A DNA stretch of 64,000 nt, taken from contig NZ_JHWD01000008.1 in the NCBI RefSeq assembly GCF_000622225.1, forward strand, positions 124,001 through 188,000, given 5' to 3'. Position 1 is the first letter of the stretch. The number at the start of each line of letters is the position of its first letter. This stretch comes from Roseomonas mucosa ATCC BAA-692. GTDB taxonomy: Bacteria; Pseudomonadota; Alphaproteobacteria; Acetobacterales; Acetobacteraceae. The translations under genes were made by a program, and so were the position numbers. Under the pieces are notes generated by a model. It was not told the DNA's origin and did no database searches. It was given only the letters and a program-made list of their open reading frames with translations. This document shows positions 36,213 to 44,819 of this stretch, one piece after another.

Positions 36213-37865
36213 TCAGAGCGGCGCCCCTTCCGGCATGTCGCGCCCGACCGAGAGCGCCCGCGGGTCGAGGAAGCAGTGGATCACCGCCGGCAGGCCGGAG
36301 GCCAGGGCACGCTCGAAGGCCGGGGCGAATTCCGCCGTGCTGCGCACCGTCTCGCCATGGCCGCCGAAGGCGCGGGCATAGGCGGCGAAGTCCGGGTTCC
36401 GCAGCTTCGTCGCGGAAACGCGGCCGGGATACTCGCGCTCCTGATGCATGCGGATGGTGCCGTACATGCCGTTGTCCACCACCACGGTGATGCTGGCGAT
36501 GCCGTGCTGCACGGCGGTCGCGATCTCCTGGCCCGTCATCAGGAAGTCGCCGTCGCCCGCGATGCAGAGCGCGATCGCATCGGGCCGCACGCGCTTGGCC
36601 ATGATCGCCGCCGGCACGCCATAGCCCATGGAGCCGGAGGTGGGCGCGAGCTGCGTGCCGAGCCGCGAGAAGCGGTAGTGCCGGTGCATCCAGCCGGCGA
36701 AGTTGCCGGCGCCGTTGCACAGCGCGCTGTCGCCCGGCAGGCGCTCGCGCAGCCAGGCCATCACCTCGCCGTACTGGAAGTCGCCCGGGAGCCGGCGCGG
36801 CGTTTCCGACCAGGCGAGGTAGTCGGCATGGCCCTGGCGCGCATCCTCCGCCCAGGGGATGGAGGCGGGCGGCGCGAGATCGCCCAGCGCGGCGCAGAAG
36901 GCACGCGGGCCGGACTGGACGGCGAGCGTGGGCACATAAACGCGGCCGAGCTCCTCCGCGCCCGGATGCACATGCACGAGCGCCTGCCTCGGCACGGGAA
37001 TGTCGAGCAGCGTGTAGGAAGAGGACGGCATCTCCGACATCCGCCCGCCCAGCAGCAGGATCAGGTCGGCCTCCTTCACCCGCGCCGCCAGCTTCGGCGA
37101 GGGACCGATGCCGAGATCGCCCACATAGAACGGATGGTCCCAGCGCATCCGGTCGGCGCGGCGGAAGGAGGTGCAGGTGGCGAGGCTCCAGCGCCCGGCG
37201 AAGTCGCCATAGGCGTCCACCGCCGCCTGGTCCCAGCCGGTGCCGCCCAGGATGGCCAGCGGCCGCTTCGCCGCGCGCAGCATCCCGCCCAGCCGCTCCA
37301 TGTCGGCGGGCAGCGGCGCGGCCTGGGCCGGCTCCACGCGCGGCGCGTCGGGCACGTCGGCCGTCTCGACCAGCATGTCCTCTGGCAGGGCGATGACCAC
37401 CGGGCCGGGGCGGCCCTGCATCGCCACGCGGAAGGCGCGGGACACGATCTCCGGCACGCGGTCGGGCGTGTCGATCTCGGTCGCCCATTTGCACATGGTG
37501 CCGAAGACGGCGCGGTAGTCGAGCTCCTGGAAGGCCTCGCGCTCCCGCATCTCGCGTGCGATCTGGCCGACGAACAGGATCATCGGCGTCGAATCCTGCA
37601 TGGCGATGTGCACGCCGCAGGAGGCGTTGGTGGCACCCGGCCCGCGCGTCACGAAGCAGATGCCGGGCCGCCCCGTCATCTTGCCGCAGGCCTCGGCCAT
37701 GATCGCCGCACCGCCTTCCTGGCGGCAGGTGATCACGTCGATGCTGGCACCGTGCAGCGCGTCCAGCACGGCGAGGTAGCTTTCGCCCGGCACGCAGGTG
37801 ACATGCTCCACGCCCTGGGCCACGAGCTGGTCGACGAGGATCTGTCCTCCGGTCCGCGCGCTCAT
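36213..37865 (-). CDS. Thiamine diphosphate-dependent enzyme, acetolactate synthase-like
   Basis: 550 aa with the three-domain ThDP decarboxylase fold. The activating glutamate is in TCRQEGGAAIMAEACGKMTG (about residue 50), the central domain carries LLLGGRMSEMPSSSYTLLD, and the ThDP motif is AGDGDFLMTGQEIATAVQH...VVVDNGMYGTI. Residues that fix specificity as true acetolactate synthase (and a partner small subunit) are not evident, so it more likely acts on another 2-oxo acid. It overlaps the upstream dehydrogenase gene by ATGA, so the two enzymes are made together. Confidence 0.88.
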   Translation of the reverse strand: MSARTGGQILVDQLVAQGVEHVTCVPGESYLAVLDALHGASIDVITCRQEGGAAIMAEACGKMTGRPGICFVTRGPGATNASCGVHIAMQDSTPMILFVGQIAREMREREAFQELDYRAVFGTMCKWATEIDTPDRVPEIVSRAFRVAMQGRPGPVVIALPEDMLVETADVPDAPRVEPAQAAPLPADMERLGGMLRAAKRPLAILGGTGWDQAAVDAYGDFAGRWSLATCTSFRRADRMRWDHPFYVGDLGIGPSPKLAARVKEADLILLLGGRMSEMPSSSYTLLDIPVPRQALVHVHPGAEELGRVYVPTLAVQSGPRAFCAALGDLAPPASIPWAEDARQGHADYLAWSETPRRLPGDFQYGEVMAWLRERLPGDSALCNGAGNFAGWMHRHYRFSRLGTQLAPTSGSMGYGVPAAIMAKRVRPDAIALCIAGDGDFLMTGQEIATAVQHGIASITVVVDNGMYGTIRMHQEREYPGRVSATKLRNPDFAAYARAFGGHGETVRSTAEFAPAFERALASGLPAVIHCFLDPRALSVGRDMPEGAPL

Positions 37866-38785
37866 TTCCGGTTCTCCCGCTGGATACGGCGGCAATGTTC
37901 GAGCGCCGCCTCGATCAGGTTGTCGCTGGCCTCCGGCGTGCGGAAGGCGGAATGGGCCGAAAGGGTCACGTTCGGCAGCTTCGTCAGGGGATGGTTGGGC
38001 GGCAGCGGCTCGACGGCGAAGACATCGAGCCCGGCATGGGCGAGCTTGCCCGAGCCCAGCGCGTCCATCATCGCGTTCTCGTCCACCACGGCGCCGCGCG
38101 CGGTGTTGACCAGGATGGCGCCGTCGCGCATCGCGGCGATCCGCTCGCGCGACAGGAAGCCGCGCGTGCCGTCGTTCAGCAGCAGATGCACGGAAAGCAC
38201 GTGGCTCTCGGCCAGCAGCCGCTCCAGCGGCACGAACTCCACCCCCTCGCCGTCGCGCGGCGTGCGGTTCCAGGCGATCACCTTCATGCCGATGCCGCGT
38301 GCCAGCCGCGCCATCTCCGCCCCGATGCCGCCATAGCCCAGCAGGCCCAGCGTCTTGCCGGTGAGCTGCATGCCCTCCATCCGCAGCCACTGGCCGCCGC
38401 GCATGGCGCCGTCCATCGCCGCCAGGCTCTTGGCGGCCGCCCACATCAGGGCGAAGGCCATCTCGGCCACGGCGGTGTCGCCATAGCCCTTGATGATGTG
38501 CACGGAGATTCCGCGCGCCGCCTCCAGTTCCTCCGGATTCATGTAGGACCGGGCCCCGGTGCCGAGGAAGACGACATGCCTCAGCCCCTTGCACTTCAGG
38601 GCGATATCGGTCGGCAGGTGCGTGTGGTCGATGATGGCGACCTCCGCATCGCCCAGCACGGCCGGAATCCGGTCCGGCGTCACATCCACGTCGCGATGGA
38701 TGCGCAGATCCACCCCGCCACCGGCATTCAGCCGCTCCGCCACATCCGCCAGCGCGTCGCTGGCATCCACGAAGACCGCACGCAT
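37862..38785 (-). CDS. D-isomer-specific 2-hydroxyacid dehydrogenase
   Basis: 307 aa NAD-dependent dehydrogenase. The nucleotide-binding motif is LGLLGYGGIGAEMARLARG, and the catalytic Arg, Glu and His are seen in VNTARGAVVDE, DVFAVEPLPPNHPL and LSAHSAFRTPEA. It interconverts a D-2-hydroxy acid and a 2-oxo acid, which the ThDP enzyme encoded directly downstream could decarboxylate or ligate. It begins two bases after the gntR stop. Actual substrate unknown. Confidence 0.93.
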   Translation of the reverse strand: MRAVFVDASDALADVAERLNAGGGVDLRIHRDVDVTPDRIPAVLGDAEVAIIDHTHLPTDIALKCKGLRHVVFLGTGARSYMNPEELEAARGISVHIIKGYGDTAVAEMAFALMWAAAKSLAAMDGAMRGGQWLRMEGMQLTGKTLGLLGYGGIGAEMARLARGIGMKVIAWNRTPRDGEGVEFVPLERLLAESHVLSVHLLLNDGTRGFLSRERIAAMRDGAILVNTARGAVVDENAMMDALGSGKLAHAGLDVFAVEPLPPNHPLTKLPNVTLSAHSAFRTPEASDNLIEAALEHCRRIQRENRK

Positions 38786-38787
38786 CC

Positions 38788-39594
38788 TCAACCTCCTGCT
38801 TCCTCGGCGAGCGGCAGCGGTCCGGCCCGTGCCATTCCTTCCGCCCCCATCACATGCGCCGCCAGGGCATTGCCGGTGTAGATCTCGGCATAGCCCGCCT
38901 TGATGACCTCGGTGATCTGGTCGAGCCGACGGCCGATATGCCGGCGCAGCAGCGCCTCCGCCGCCTCGCCTTCCCCGCCCGCCAGCAGGCGCAGGATCTC
39001 CAGGTGCTCGCCCTGCGTGCCGCCGCGCCGGTTCTGCATGTCGATCCAGCGCACGAAGCGGATGCGCTCGTTCAGTCCGCGCAGCGCCCGCACCAGCTCC
39101 CCGTTGCCGGAAAGCGCGGCCAGCCGCTCGTGGAACTCCTCGTCCAGCGAAAGCAGCCGCAGCGCCTGGGCATCGTCCTCCGGCTCGTCGCGGCTGCGCC
39201 GGGCGAAATCCCGCAGCGCCTCCAGCGCCTCCGGCGTGGCGCGCTCCGCCGACAGGCGCAGCGCCCCGGCCTCCAGCACGGCGCGGTATTCGTACAGCCG
39301 CAGCACCTGCGCCGCGTCCAGCGGACGGACATGGTAGCCGCGGTTGGCCGTGGCCAGCAGGAAGCCTTCCGAGGCCAGGCGGTTCAGCGCCTCCCGCAGC
39401 GGCGTGCGGCTGACACCGAAGCGGCGCGCCAGCTCGACCTCGTTGATCCGCTCGCCCGGGCGCAGGTGATAGGCGGCCACCATCGCCTTCAGCCGCTCGT
39501 GAAGGCGGTCGGCCGACCGCTGGATGGCGGTGGAAAGCGTCACGGGCCAGGCGGTCCTGAGGGTGTGTCTGTCTGCATCCAGAAGTGAATACAT
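38788..39594 (-). CDS. GntR-family regulator (FadR/FCD subgroup)
   Basis: 268 aa. A winged helix-turn-helix with LRPGERINEVELARRFGVSRTPLREALNRLASEGFL (about residues 44-79) is followed by an FCD ligand domain (LYEYRAVLEAGALRLSAER, LDEEFHERLAALSGN, EHLEILRLLAGG). It heads a three-gene operon with a 2-hydroxyacid dehydrogenase and a ThDP enzyme and probably senses their substrate. AGGTGG precedes the ATG at 39594. A later GTG at 39543 is possible. Confidence 0.92.
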   Translation of the reverse strand: MYSLLDADRHTLRTAWPVTLSTAIQRSADRLHERLKAMVAAYHLRPGERINEVELARRFGVSRTPLREALNRLASEGFLLATANRGYHVRPLDAAQVLRLYEYRAVLEAGALRLSAERATPEALEALRDFARRSRDEPEDDAQALRLLSLDEEFHERLAALSGNGELVRALRGLNERIRFVRWIDMQNRRGGTQGEHLEILRLLAGGEGEAAEALLRRHIGRRLDQITEVIKAGYAEIYTGNALAAHVMGAEGMARAGPLPLAEEAGG

Positions 39595-39598
39595 TTAC
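39585..39598. promoter_or_regulatory. Weak dyad overlapping the gntR start
   Basis: GTGAATACATTTAC pairs at five of seven positions (GT.AAT..ATT.AC). It overlaps the gntR start codon and lies in the divergent region shared with the MaoC gene. It may be an autoregulatory site; the evidence is slight. Confidence 0.25.
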
Positions 39599-39753
39599 GG
39601 ACCACCTGACAAGCCCTTCCTGGCGGCCCAGGATCGGCACATCCCGACCCGCCGCCCGACAGGCGGCTCCTCCGCGACCGATGACAAGGGCCCCGCCATG
39701 CCTCCATCCCCCCGCCCCTCCCCACAGCCGGACCACGCGAAGGGGCACCCGGC

Positions 39754-40212
39754 ATGAGGGAGCCACACTACTTCGAGGATTTCGCGGATGGGCAGGTCTT
39801 CCGCTCGGGGCCCTACCGGATGGAGCGGGACGCCATCATCGCCTTCGCCCGGGAATTCGACCCGCAGCCGCAGCACCTGGGCGAGGAGGAAGCGGCCCGC
39901 AGCCAGTTCGGACAACTCGTGGCCAGCGGCTGGCACACCGCCGCCGTCTCGATGCGGCTGTTCATCCAGGACGCCCTGCCGCCCATCGCCAGGGGCGGCC
40001 AGGGGCTGGGACTGGAGAACCTGGTCTGGGTGCGCCCGGTGAAGCCCGGCGACGAGCTGCATGTGGAGGTGGAGGTGCTGTCGATGCGCCCCTCACGCTC
40101 CCGCCCCGACCAGGGCATCCTGAAGGCCCGCATCATCACGAAGAACCAGGCGGAGGAAGTGGTCCAATCCACCGTCACCTCGGCCCTGGTCCCGCGCCGC
40201 GCGGCTGGCTGA
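39754..40212 (+). CDS. MaoC-family hot-dog dehydratase
   Basis: 152 aa. The MaoC hydratase signature is present: AFAREFDPQPQHLGEEEAARSQFGQLVASGWHTAAVSMRL, with the catalytic Asp and His region, then the second strand block WVRPVKPGDELHVEVEVL. These enzymes hydrate enoyl-CoA thioesters. Divergent from the gntR operon and followed by a hairpin element, it appears as a single gene. Confidence 0.92.
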   Translation: MREPHYFEDFADGQVFRSGPYRMERDAIIAFAREFDPQPQHLGEEEAARSQFGQLVASGWHTAAVSMRLFIQDALPPIARGGQGLGLENLVWVRPVKPGDELHVEVEVLSMRPSRSRPDQGILKARIITKNQAEEVVQSTVTSALVPRRAAG

Positions 40213-40261
40213 TCCGGGCGGCTCCCCTTGGCAGCCGGTCCGCGCTTCACGGTCCTGACGT

Positions 40262-40372
40262 TGCGCCGCCCCGGGGGGAGAGGCGCCGCCTTTCCCCCGG
40301 CCCCACTCCGTCAGGACGCTGCGGGCCCTGGCTCCCTTTCGCTGGCTCACCTTGATGCCGGATCGCGCCGGA
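40262..40372 (-). repeat. Double-hairpin intergenic element, copy 6
   Basis: Reverse-oriented copy. Hairpin 2 is CCGGGGGGAGAGGC (40271-40284), loop GCC, GCCTTTCCCCCGG (40288-40300); hairpin 1 covers CAGGACGCTGCGGGCCCTGG (40312-40331). On the minus strand the module TCCGGCGCGATCCGGCATC, identical to 1328-1346, precedes it. It sits between convergent maoC and ligJ-like genes. Confidence 0.8.
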
Positions 40373-40381
40373 AGGCTGCCG

Positions 40382-41404
40382 CTACCGACCCTGGTCCCGC
40401 AGGATGGCATCGAGGCGCGGATAGACGCGGCGGGCGTTCAGCTCGAAGACCTTGTGCTTGTCCGCCGCCGGGATGGGCAGCGCGTCGATGTAGCGCTTCG
40501 TGTCGTCGAAGTAGTGGCCGGTTTCCGGATCGATCCCGCGCACCGCCCCGACCATTTCCGACCCGAACAGGATGTTGTCGATGTCGATCACCCGGAACAG
40601 CAGGTCGATACCCGGCTGGTGATAGACGCAGGTGTCGAAGAACACGTTCCGCATCACGTGCTCGGCCAGCGGCGGGCGCTTCAGCATGTCGGCCAGCCCG
40701 CGGTAGCGGCCCCAGTGATAGGGCACCGCGCCGCCGCCATGCGGGATGACGAAGCGCAGCGCCGGGAAGTCCCGGAACAGGTCGCCCTCCAGGAACTGCA
40801 TGAAGGCGGTGGTGTCGGCGTTGATGTAGTGGGCGCCGGTCGCGTGGAAGTTGCAGTTGCAGGAGCCGGAGACGTGGATCATCGCCGGCACGTCCAGCTC
40901 GACCATCTTCTCGAAGAACGGATACCAGGCCCGGTCGGTGAGCGGTGGCCCGGCCCAGTGCCCGCCCGACGGGTCCGGGTTCAGGTTGCAGCCGATGAAG
41001 CCCAGCTCCGTCACGCAGCGCTCCAGCTCCGCGATGGAATGGGTGATCGACACACCCGGCGACTGCGGCAACTGGCAGACGCCCACGAAGTGCTGCGGAA
41101 AGAGGTCCACCACGCGCTTGATCAGGTCGTTGCAGCGCCGCGTCCAGGCCTGGCTCACCGCTTCGTCGCCGACATGGTGTGCCATGGTGGAGGCGCGCGG
41201 GCTGAAGATCGTCAGGTCGGCGCCGCGTTCGCGCAGCAGGCGCAACTGGTTCTTCTCCACCGTCTCGCGGATCTCGTCGTCGGAAATATCGGGATAGGCG
41301 GGATCGACATCGCCCCCGGCCTTGAAGGCCGCTGTCTGCGCCTCGCGCCAGCGGTCATGGGCGGCCGGCGCCGTGGTGTAGTGGCCATGGCAGTCGATGA
41401 TCAT
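40382..41404 (-). CDS. Amidohydrolase-2 family protein, LigJ (4-oxalomesaconate hydratase)-like
   Basis: 340 aa TIM-barrel metal enzyme. Starts MIIDCHGHYTTAP with the first metal histidines. LNPDPSGG, MIHVSGSC, FVIPHGGGAVPYHWGRY, FFDTCVYHQPG and LFGSEMVGAVRGIDPETG all follow the pattern of LigJ, which hydrates 4-oxalomesaconate in protocatechuate/gallate 4,5-cleavage. Other members decarboxylate aromatic acids, so the assignment is to the family first. No other lig genes are adjacent; the enzyme may serve a pathway encoded elsewhere. The start at 41404 begins right at the metal motif. Confidence 0.85.
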   Translation of the reverse strand: MIIDCHGHYTTAPAAHDRWREAQTAAFKAGGDVDPAYPDISDDEIRETVEKNQLRLLRERGADLTIFSPRASTMAHHVGDEAVSQAWTRRCNDLIKRVVDLFPQHFVGVCQLPQSPGVSITHSIAELERCVTELGFIGCNLNPDPSGGHWAGPPLTDRAWYPFFEKMVELDVPAMIHVSGSCNCNFHATGAHYINADTTAFMQFLEGDLFRDFPALRFVIPHGGGAVPYHWGRYRGLADMLKRPPLAEHVMRNVFFDTCVYHQPGIDLLFRVIDIDNILFGSEMVGAVRGIDPETGHYFDDTKRYIDALPIPAADKHKVFELNARRVYPRLDAILRDQGR

Positions 41405-41840
41405 GCGCGGTCCTCCCGGAACCCCTGCTTCGTTTCGGCGGCGCCAAAGGCCCGGTCCGCCACGGAAGGCGTGGTTCCTCCCCATGGCCGCGTCCCGCAC
41501 CGGGCTGTCGCGGAACTTCTACAGGAGGCCAGGGAGGGCCGTGCTATCGGTTTTCCCGGCGTTCCTATCACCGGACGGCATAGCAGCCGTCTGCGGGTTG
41601 ATCCCTGGGAACAGGTGGAGAGGCGGGGCTCCCGAAAAGAAGAAAGACACCTTGTCCACGCTGGCGGCACCAGCAGCCCGCCGGAGAGCCATGCTCTCCG
41701 GCGTGATCCGGCGTCAGCGGGCGCCAACCCATCGGGTCCAGGGCCCGCAGGGTCCTGGCGGATAGGGGGTCCGGGGGAAAGGCAGCGCCTTTCCCCCGGG
41801 ACGGCGCGACGTCAAAGCCGCGAAGTGCGCCCCCCGCCGG
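41405..41840. other. Intergenic region with extended modular repeat
   Basis: 436 bp between two minus-strand genes (LigJ-like start, ribonucleotide reductase stop). The right half is the second full-length copy of the modular repeat (41599-41801). Nothing else is recognisable; the promoter of the LigJ-like gene should lie in 41405-41600. Confidence 0.55.
41599..41801 (+). repeat. Extended modular intergenic repeat, copy 7
   Basis: Aligns with 1231-1432 through all modules. GGCTCCCGAAAAGAAGAAAG is shared exactly. Hairpin 1 is 41738-41758 and hairpin 2 is CCGGGGGAAAGGC (41771-41783), loop AGC, GCCTTTCCCCCGG (41787-41799). It ends 40 bases before the ribonucleotide reductase stop and may act as that gene's terminator. 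Confidence 0.85.
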
Positions 41841-44321
41841 TCAGATCGGGCAGACGCCGCTGGCGCACTGGAGATGCGCCCAGTCCACCGCCTCGCGCAC
41901 CGCACTGTCGTCGATGCCCTCGACAATGGCGGCGAAGCGTCCGGCGGAGATCTCCTCCTCCGGCAGGTACTCGTAGCCGAGCTCGGAGTCGGGGCGGCTG
42001 GGCAGGACGGAGCAGCAGCGCACCGAGGGCTGGTGCTCCCGCACCATGGCGCGGAAGGCGTCGAGGTCGTGCTGGTCGGTATAGACCTTCAGCGTATAGC
42101 TGACCTGGTTGCCCTGGTCGCGGCCGATCCAGTGGCGCTCCAGCAGGCGGAGATACTGGTACTGCTCCTCCGGCGTCGCTTCGGGTGCGGTGACCAGCCC
42201 GTCCTCCAGACCCAGGCGCTGCAACAGCGGCACGGTGGGGAAGCCGACGATGGTCATGCCGGGGAAGGAGCGCAGCGCCCGCAGCGGGTAGCCGCGCGCC
42301 TCGTAATCCGCCAGCAGCGGGTCGGAGCCGGGCAGCCACTCGCCGGTGGCCTCGTCGCGCGTGCCCTTGAACTGCACCCAGCGGAGATACTGGCGCCGCG
42401 CCGGCAGGTGCGCGCCCTCGGTCAGGGCGAAGAGCTTGCTGGTGGTGCCCGCCGGCTTGACCGTGGTGACGGTGACCGGCCGCGCCATGCCGAGCTCGGC
42501 GGCATAGGCATTGGCCTCCTCCTTGGCGATGGCGGAAAGCCGGTCCAGCATCGCCCAGAAACCGGCGGAACGGGTCTCGTCCAGCATCTCGCGGAAGCCC
42601 AGGCCGAAGCGCATCCAGGCCCATTCGTGCAGGCCGGTGGGGCCGATGCCGATGCGGTTGGTCCGGGCGACCTCCTCGCCATAGAGCGCGTCCATCCGGT
42701 TGGCGCGGATCAGGAAGCGCACGCCGAGACGCACGGAATCCTCCACCCGCCGGTCCCATTCCCCGGCGATCTCCTCCGGCGCCGCGCCGGGGGTGACGTC
42801 GTCGAGGCTGACGGGGCAGGCCAGCAGCGGCGCGAAATCGGCGATGACGCAATAGCCGCCCGTGACGTGCAGGGTGATCTCGCCGCAGGGATTGGTGGTG
42901 ACCGGGAAGCGCGCGGTGGAGGCGCGGCGCGCCGTCTCGGCCAGCAGCCCCTCGGCCTCCGTCACCTGGTAGCGGTCGGAGCGGAAGTCGCGCCCATCCT
43001 CGAAGACCGGCTTGTCCCAGGCGGCGCCGGTGCGGTGGTCCTCCAGCAGGTCGCCGTTGATGAAGCCGGGCTCGCCGTTCACGAAGGCGCAGCGCGTCAC
43101 CTCGTCGAAGACCGTGCGGGCATGGCGGGTCAGCGGGTCGGCCGCGTCGCCCTCCCGGACGCGCTGCCAGAACTCGCGGTCCACCATGACGGAGTTGTTG
43201 GCGGTCCAGAGCCCGCCTTCCGACTTGGCGCGCACGAAGCGCAGGATGCCCGGGTCGCGCCAGGACTTGGTGGCCATGCGCGCGGCGCGGCGGGCACCGC
43301 CCACCTGCACCTCCACGGACAGGTGGTGGTCCACCAGCAGCGCCTGCTCCCAGGGTTGCAGCGCCTCGCCCTGCGGGTCCCGCGCCCGGGCGGGCTCGAT
43401 CACATGGCGGCGGATGTTGATCAGCCCGCGCAGCAGCGAGATCGGCCCCGAGGCCGGGCGCCCCTGCATGCCGCGGATCGGCGCCCCGGCGGGGCGGACA
43501 TCGGAGAGGTCGAGCAGCAGGGTCTTCCCCCGCTCGCCACGGAAGGCCATGGCCTCCAGCACCTCGACCGCCTTGGCCCAGCCCTCGCGGCTGTCGGCCA
43601 CGCGGTGGACCACGGCGCCCGCCGGAATGGCGGCGAGGTCGCTCACCAGCTCCGCATCGAGGAAGGCGCGCACCGCCGCCTCCGCCGCCGCGTCGAAGCC
43701 GGCATCGTCCGTGCCCCAGGGCAGCAGCCCCATCTCCACCCCGAAGCGGCGCAGCGTGTCGCGGGTGGCGGGGAAGTCCGGATGCTCGGGCGAAAGATGC
43801 AGCCGCAGATCGGGGGCGCTGGCCCAGTCCACCACCGCCAGCTCGTCGTCATAGGCACGCCCGACGCCGGAGCCGTTCAGCAGCAGGTAGAACTCGGCGA
43901 AGGAGGTGATCGCCGTGGCGCAGTTGGTGAAGACCTCCATGTTGCGCTTCGGCTGCTCGGCATCACCGTGCTGGAGGTGGCGGCCGGAGGTCAGCAGCGC
44001 CCCGGTGGCGATGGCGTTGCGCAGCGCCTCGCGCTCGCCCGGGGCGGTGGGCGCCAGGGCGGTGTTGCCAGCGGAAACGCGCTCGGCCACTCGGCCGAAG
44101 TCCTCGGCGTCCTCCGGGCGGAAGACGGTGCGGCGGCCCACGGCCAAGCCCATCCCGGCATCCAGACGGCGGCCGGGCACGGGATGCGTGCCGAAGCCCG
44201 CCCCCACCGAAACCTGCGCCGGGACGCCGCCGGGTTGTTTCCGCACAGCATCCGGCCGGGCCGCCACCCCGCCATGGCGGGGGGCGAATCCAGGGGCGAG
44301 AGTCTGCGCGTAGCCGTCCAT
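41841..44321 (-). CDS. nrdJ: Adenosylcobalamin-dependent (class II) ribonucleotide reductase NrdJ
   Basis: 826 aa single-chain reductase that makes deoxyribonucleotides using adenosylcobalamin to form a thiyl radical. Recognisable residues are C134 (FTNCATAITS), C479 and E481 in the active-site motif NPCGEI, C491 as the second redox cysteine, the loop VTTVKPAGTTSKLF, and a C-terminal CASGVC pair (C819, C824) for re-reduction. The layout is that of the L. leichmannii-type monomeric enzyme. The ATG at 44321 follows GAGG by six bases. NrdR-box-like sites lie 70-117 bases upstream. It works without oxygen or an NrdB partner but requires vitamin B12. Confidence 0.92.
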   Translation of the reverse strand: MDGYAQTLAPGFAPRHGGVAARPDAVRKQPGGVPAQVSVGAGFGTHPVPGRRLDAGMGLAVGRRTVFRPEDAEDFGRVAERVSAGNTALAPTAPGEREALRNAIATGALLTSGRHLQHGDAEQPKRNMEVFTNCATAITSFAEFYLLLNGSGVGRAYDDELAVVDWASAPDLRLHLSPEHPDFPATRDTLRRFGVEMGLLPWGTDDAGFDAAAEAAVRAFLDAELVSDLAAIPAGAVVHRVADSREGWAKAVEVLEAMAFRGERGKTLLLDLSDVRPAGAPIRGMQGRPASGPISLLRGLINIRRHVIEPARARDPQGEALQPWEQALLVDHHLSVEVQVGGARRAARMATKSWRDPGILRFVRAKSEGGLWTANNSVMVDREFWQRVREGDAADPLTRHARTVFDEVTRCAFVNGEPGFINGDLLEDHRTGAAWDKPVFEDGRDFRSDRYQVTEAEGLLAETARRASTARFPVTTNPCGEITLHVTGGYCVIADFAPLLACPVSLDDVTPGAAPEEIAGEWDRRVEDSVRLGVRFLIRANRMDALYGEEVARTNRIGIGPTGLHEWAWMRFGLGFREMLDETRSAGFWAMLDRLSAIAKEEANAYAAELGMARPVTVTTVKPAGTTSKLFALTEGAHLPARRQYLRWVQFKGTRDEATGEWLPGSDPLLADYEARGYPLRALRSFPGMTIVGFPTVPLLQRLGLEDGLVTAPEATPEEQYQYLRLLERHWIGRDQGNQVSYTLKVYTDQHDLDAFRAMVREHQPSVRCCSVLPSRPDSELGYEYLPEEEISAGRFAAIVEGIDDSAVREAVDWAHLQCASGVCPI

Positions 44322-44819
44322 CAGCAACCTCGGTCAGGAAAATCAGGGGCCTGCCCGGGGCGCGTCGGATTCGGCGCCTCGGGCTCAGTGACCATATATA
44401 TGGCTATCAGACCCTCGGTTTCACACAATATCTGGTGGAGGAGCTTACGCATCCGAATCAGGACTGGGGCATTTCCGCCACGGATCAGGCGCTTGGGCGG
44501 CCCTGTTGAGAAGCCGCCCCGGGATTCACGCTATGGCGAGCGGTGCAGGCTTACCGCAGCCCTGATTCCGGCGGCCGGGCGGGCCGGGCCAGGCCGGTTC
44601 TGGCCGTCACGGCGTCATACCGCAACCGCCGGATGCGGGCCATCGCCTCACTTCTGGCGTGAGCCTCCCGCGCGCCTCGCCCTTCCGGCAACCGGCTCCT
44701 CCCCGGAGGCGTTGAGCGGCCATGGAATGAACCGCCGGAATTCCGCCCCGAGGCCCTCGGCACGGGGACGGTTCGTTCCGTTCCGACGCCATAAGCGAAC
44801 GAAGCCGGAGGGCTTGGCA
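44322..44819. other. Divergent control region of nrdJ and the aldehyde oxidoreductase operon
   Basis: 498 bp between divergent starts. The nrdJ-proximal part (44390-44440) is AT-rich and carries two NrdR-box-like sites. The rest, 44450-44800, shows no gene or clear motif. A strong GGAGGG ribosome site for the operon ends it. Confidence 0.5.
44391..44438 (-). promoter_or_regulatory. Pair of NrdR-box-like sites upstream of nrdJ
   Basis: Site 1 at 44423-44438 (ACACAATATCTGGTGG) matches the established NrdR consensus ACACWATATATWGTGT at 13 of 16 positions. Site 2 at 44391-44406 (ACCATATATATGGCTA) matches at about 10 of 16. The gap between them is 16 bases, the spacing known for paired NrdR boxes. 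NrdR is the universal repressor of ribonucleotide reductase genes, so the location fits. Confidence 0.65.

Noticed and set aside
44392-44403. CCATATATATGG as a separate perfect operator palindrome
   Set aside because: It is symmetric but shifted by one base from the NrdR frame; its spacing to the stronger NrdR-like box makes membership in that pair the simpler reading.
44322-44450. Possible cobalamin riboswitch before nrdJ
   Set aside because: A GTCACTG resembling part of a B12 motif is present on the minus strand, but the B12 box and the rest of the conserved core are missing.
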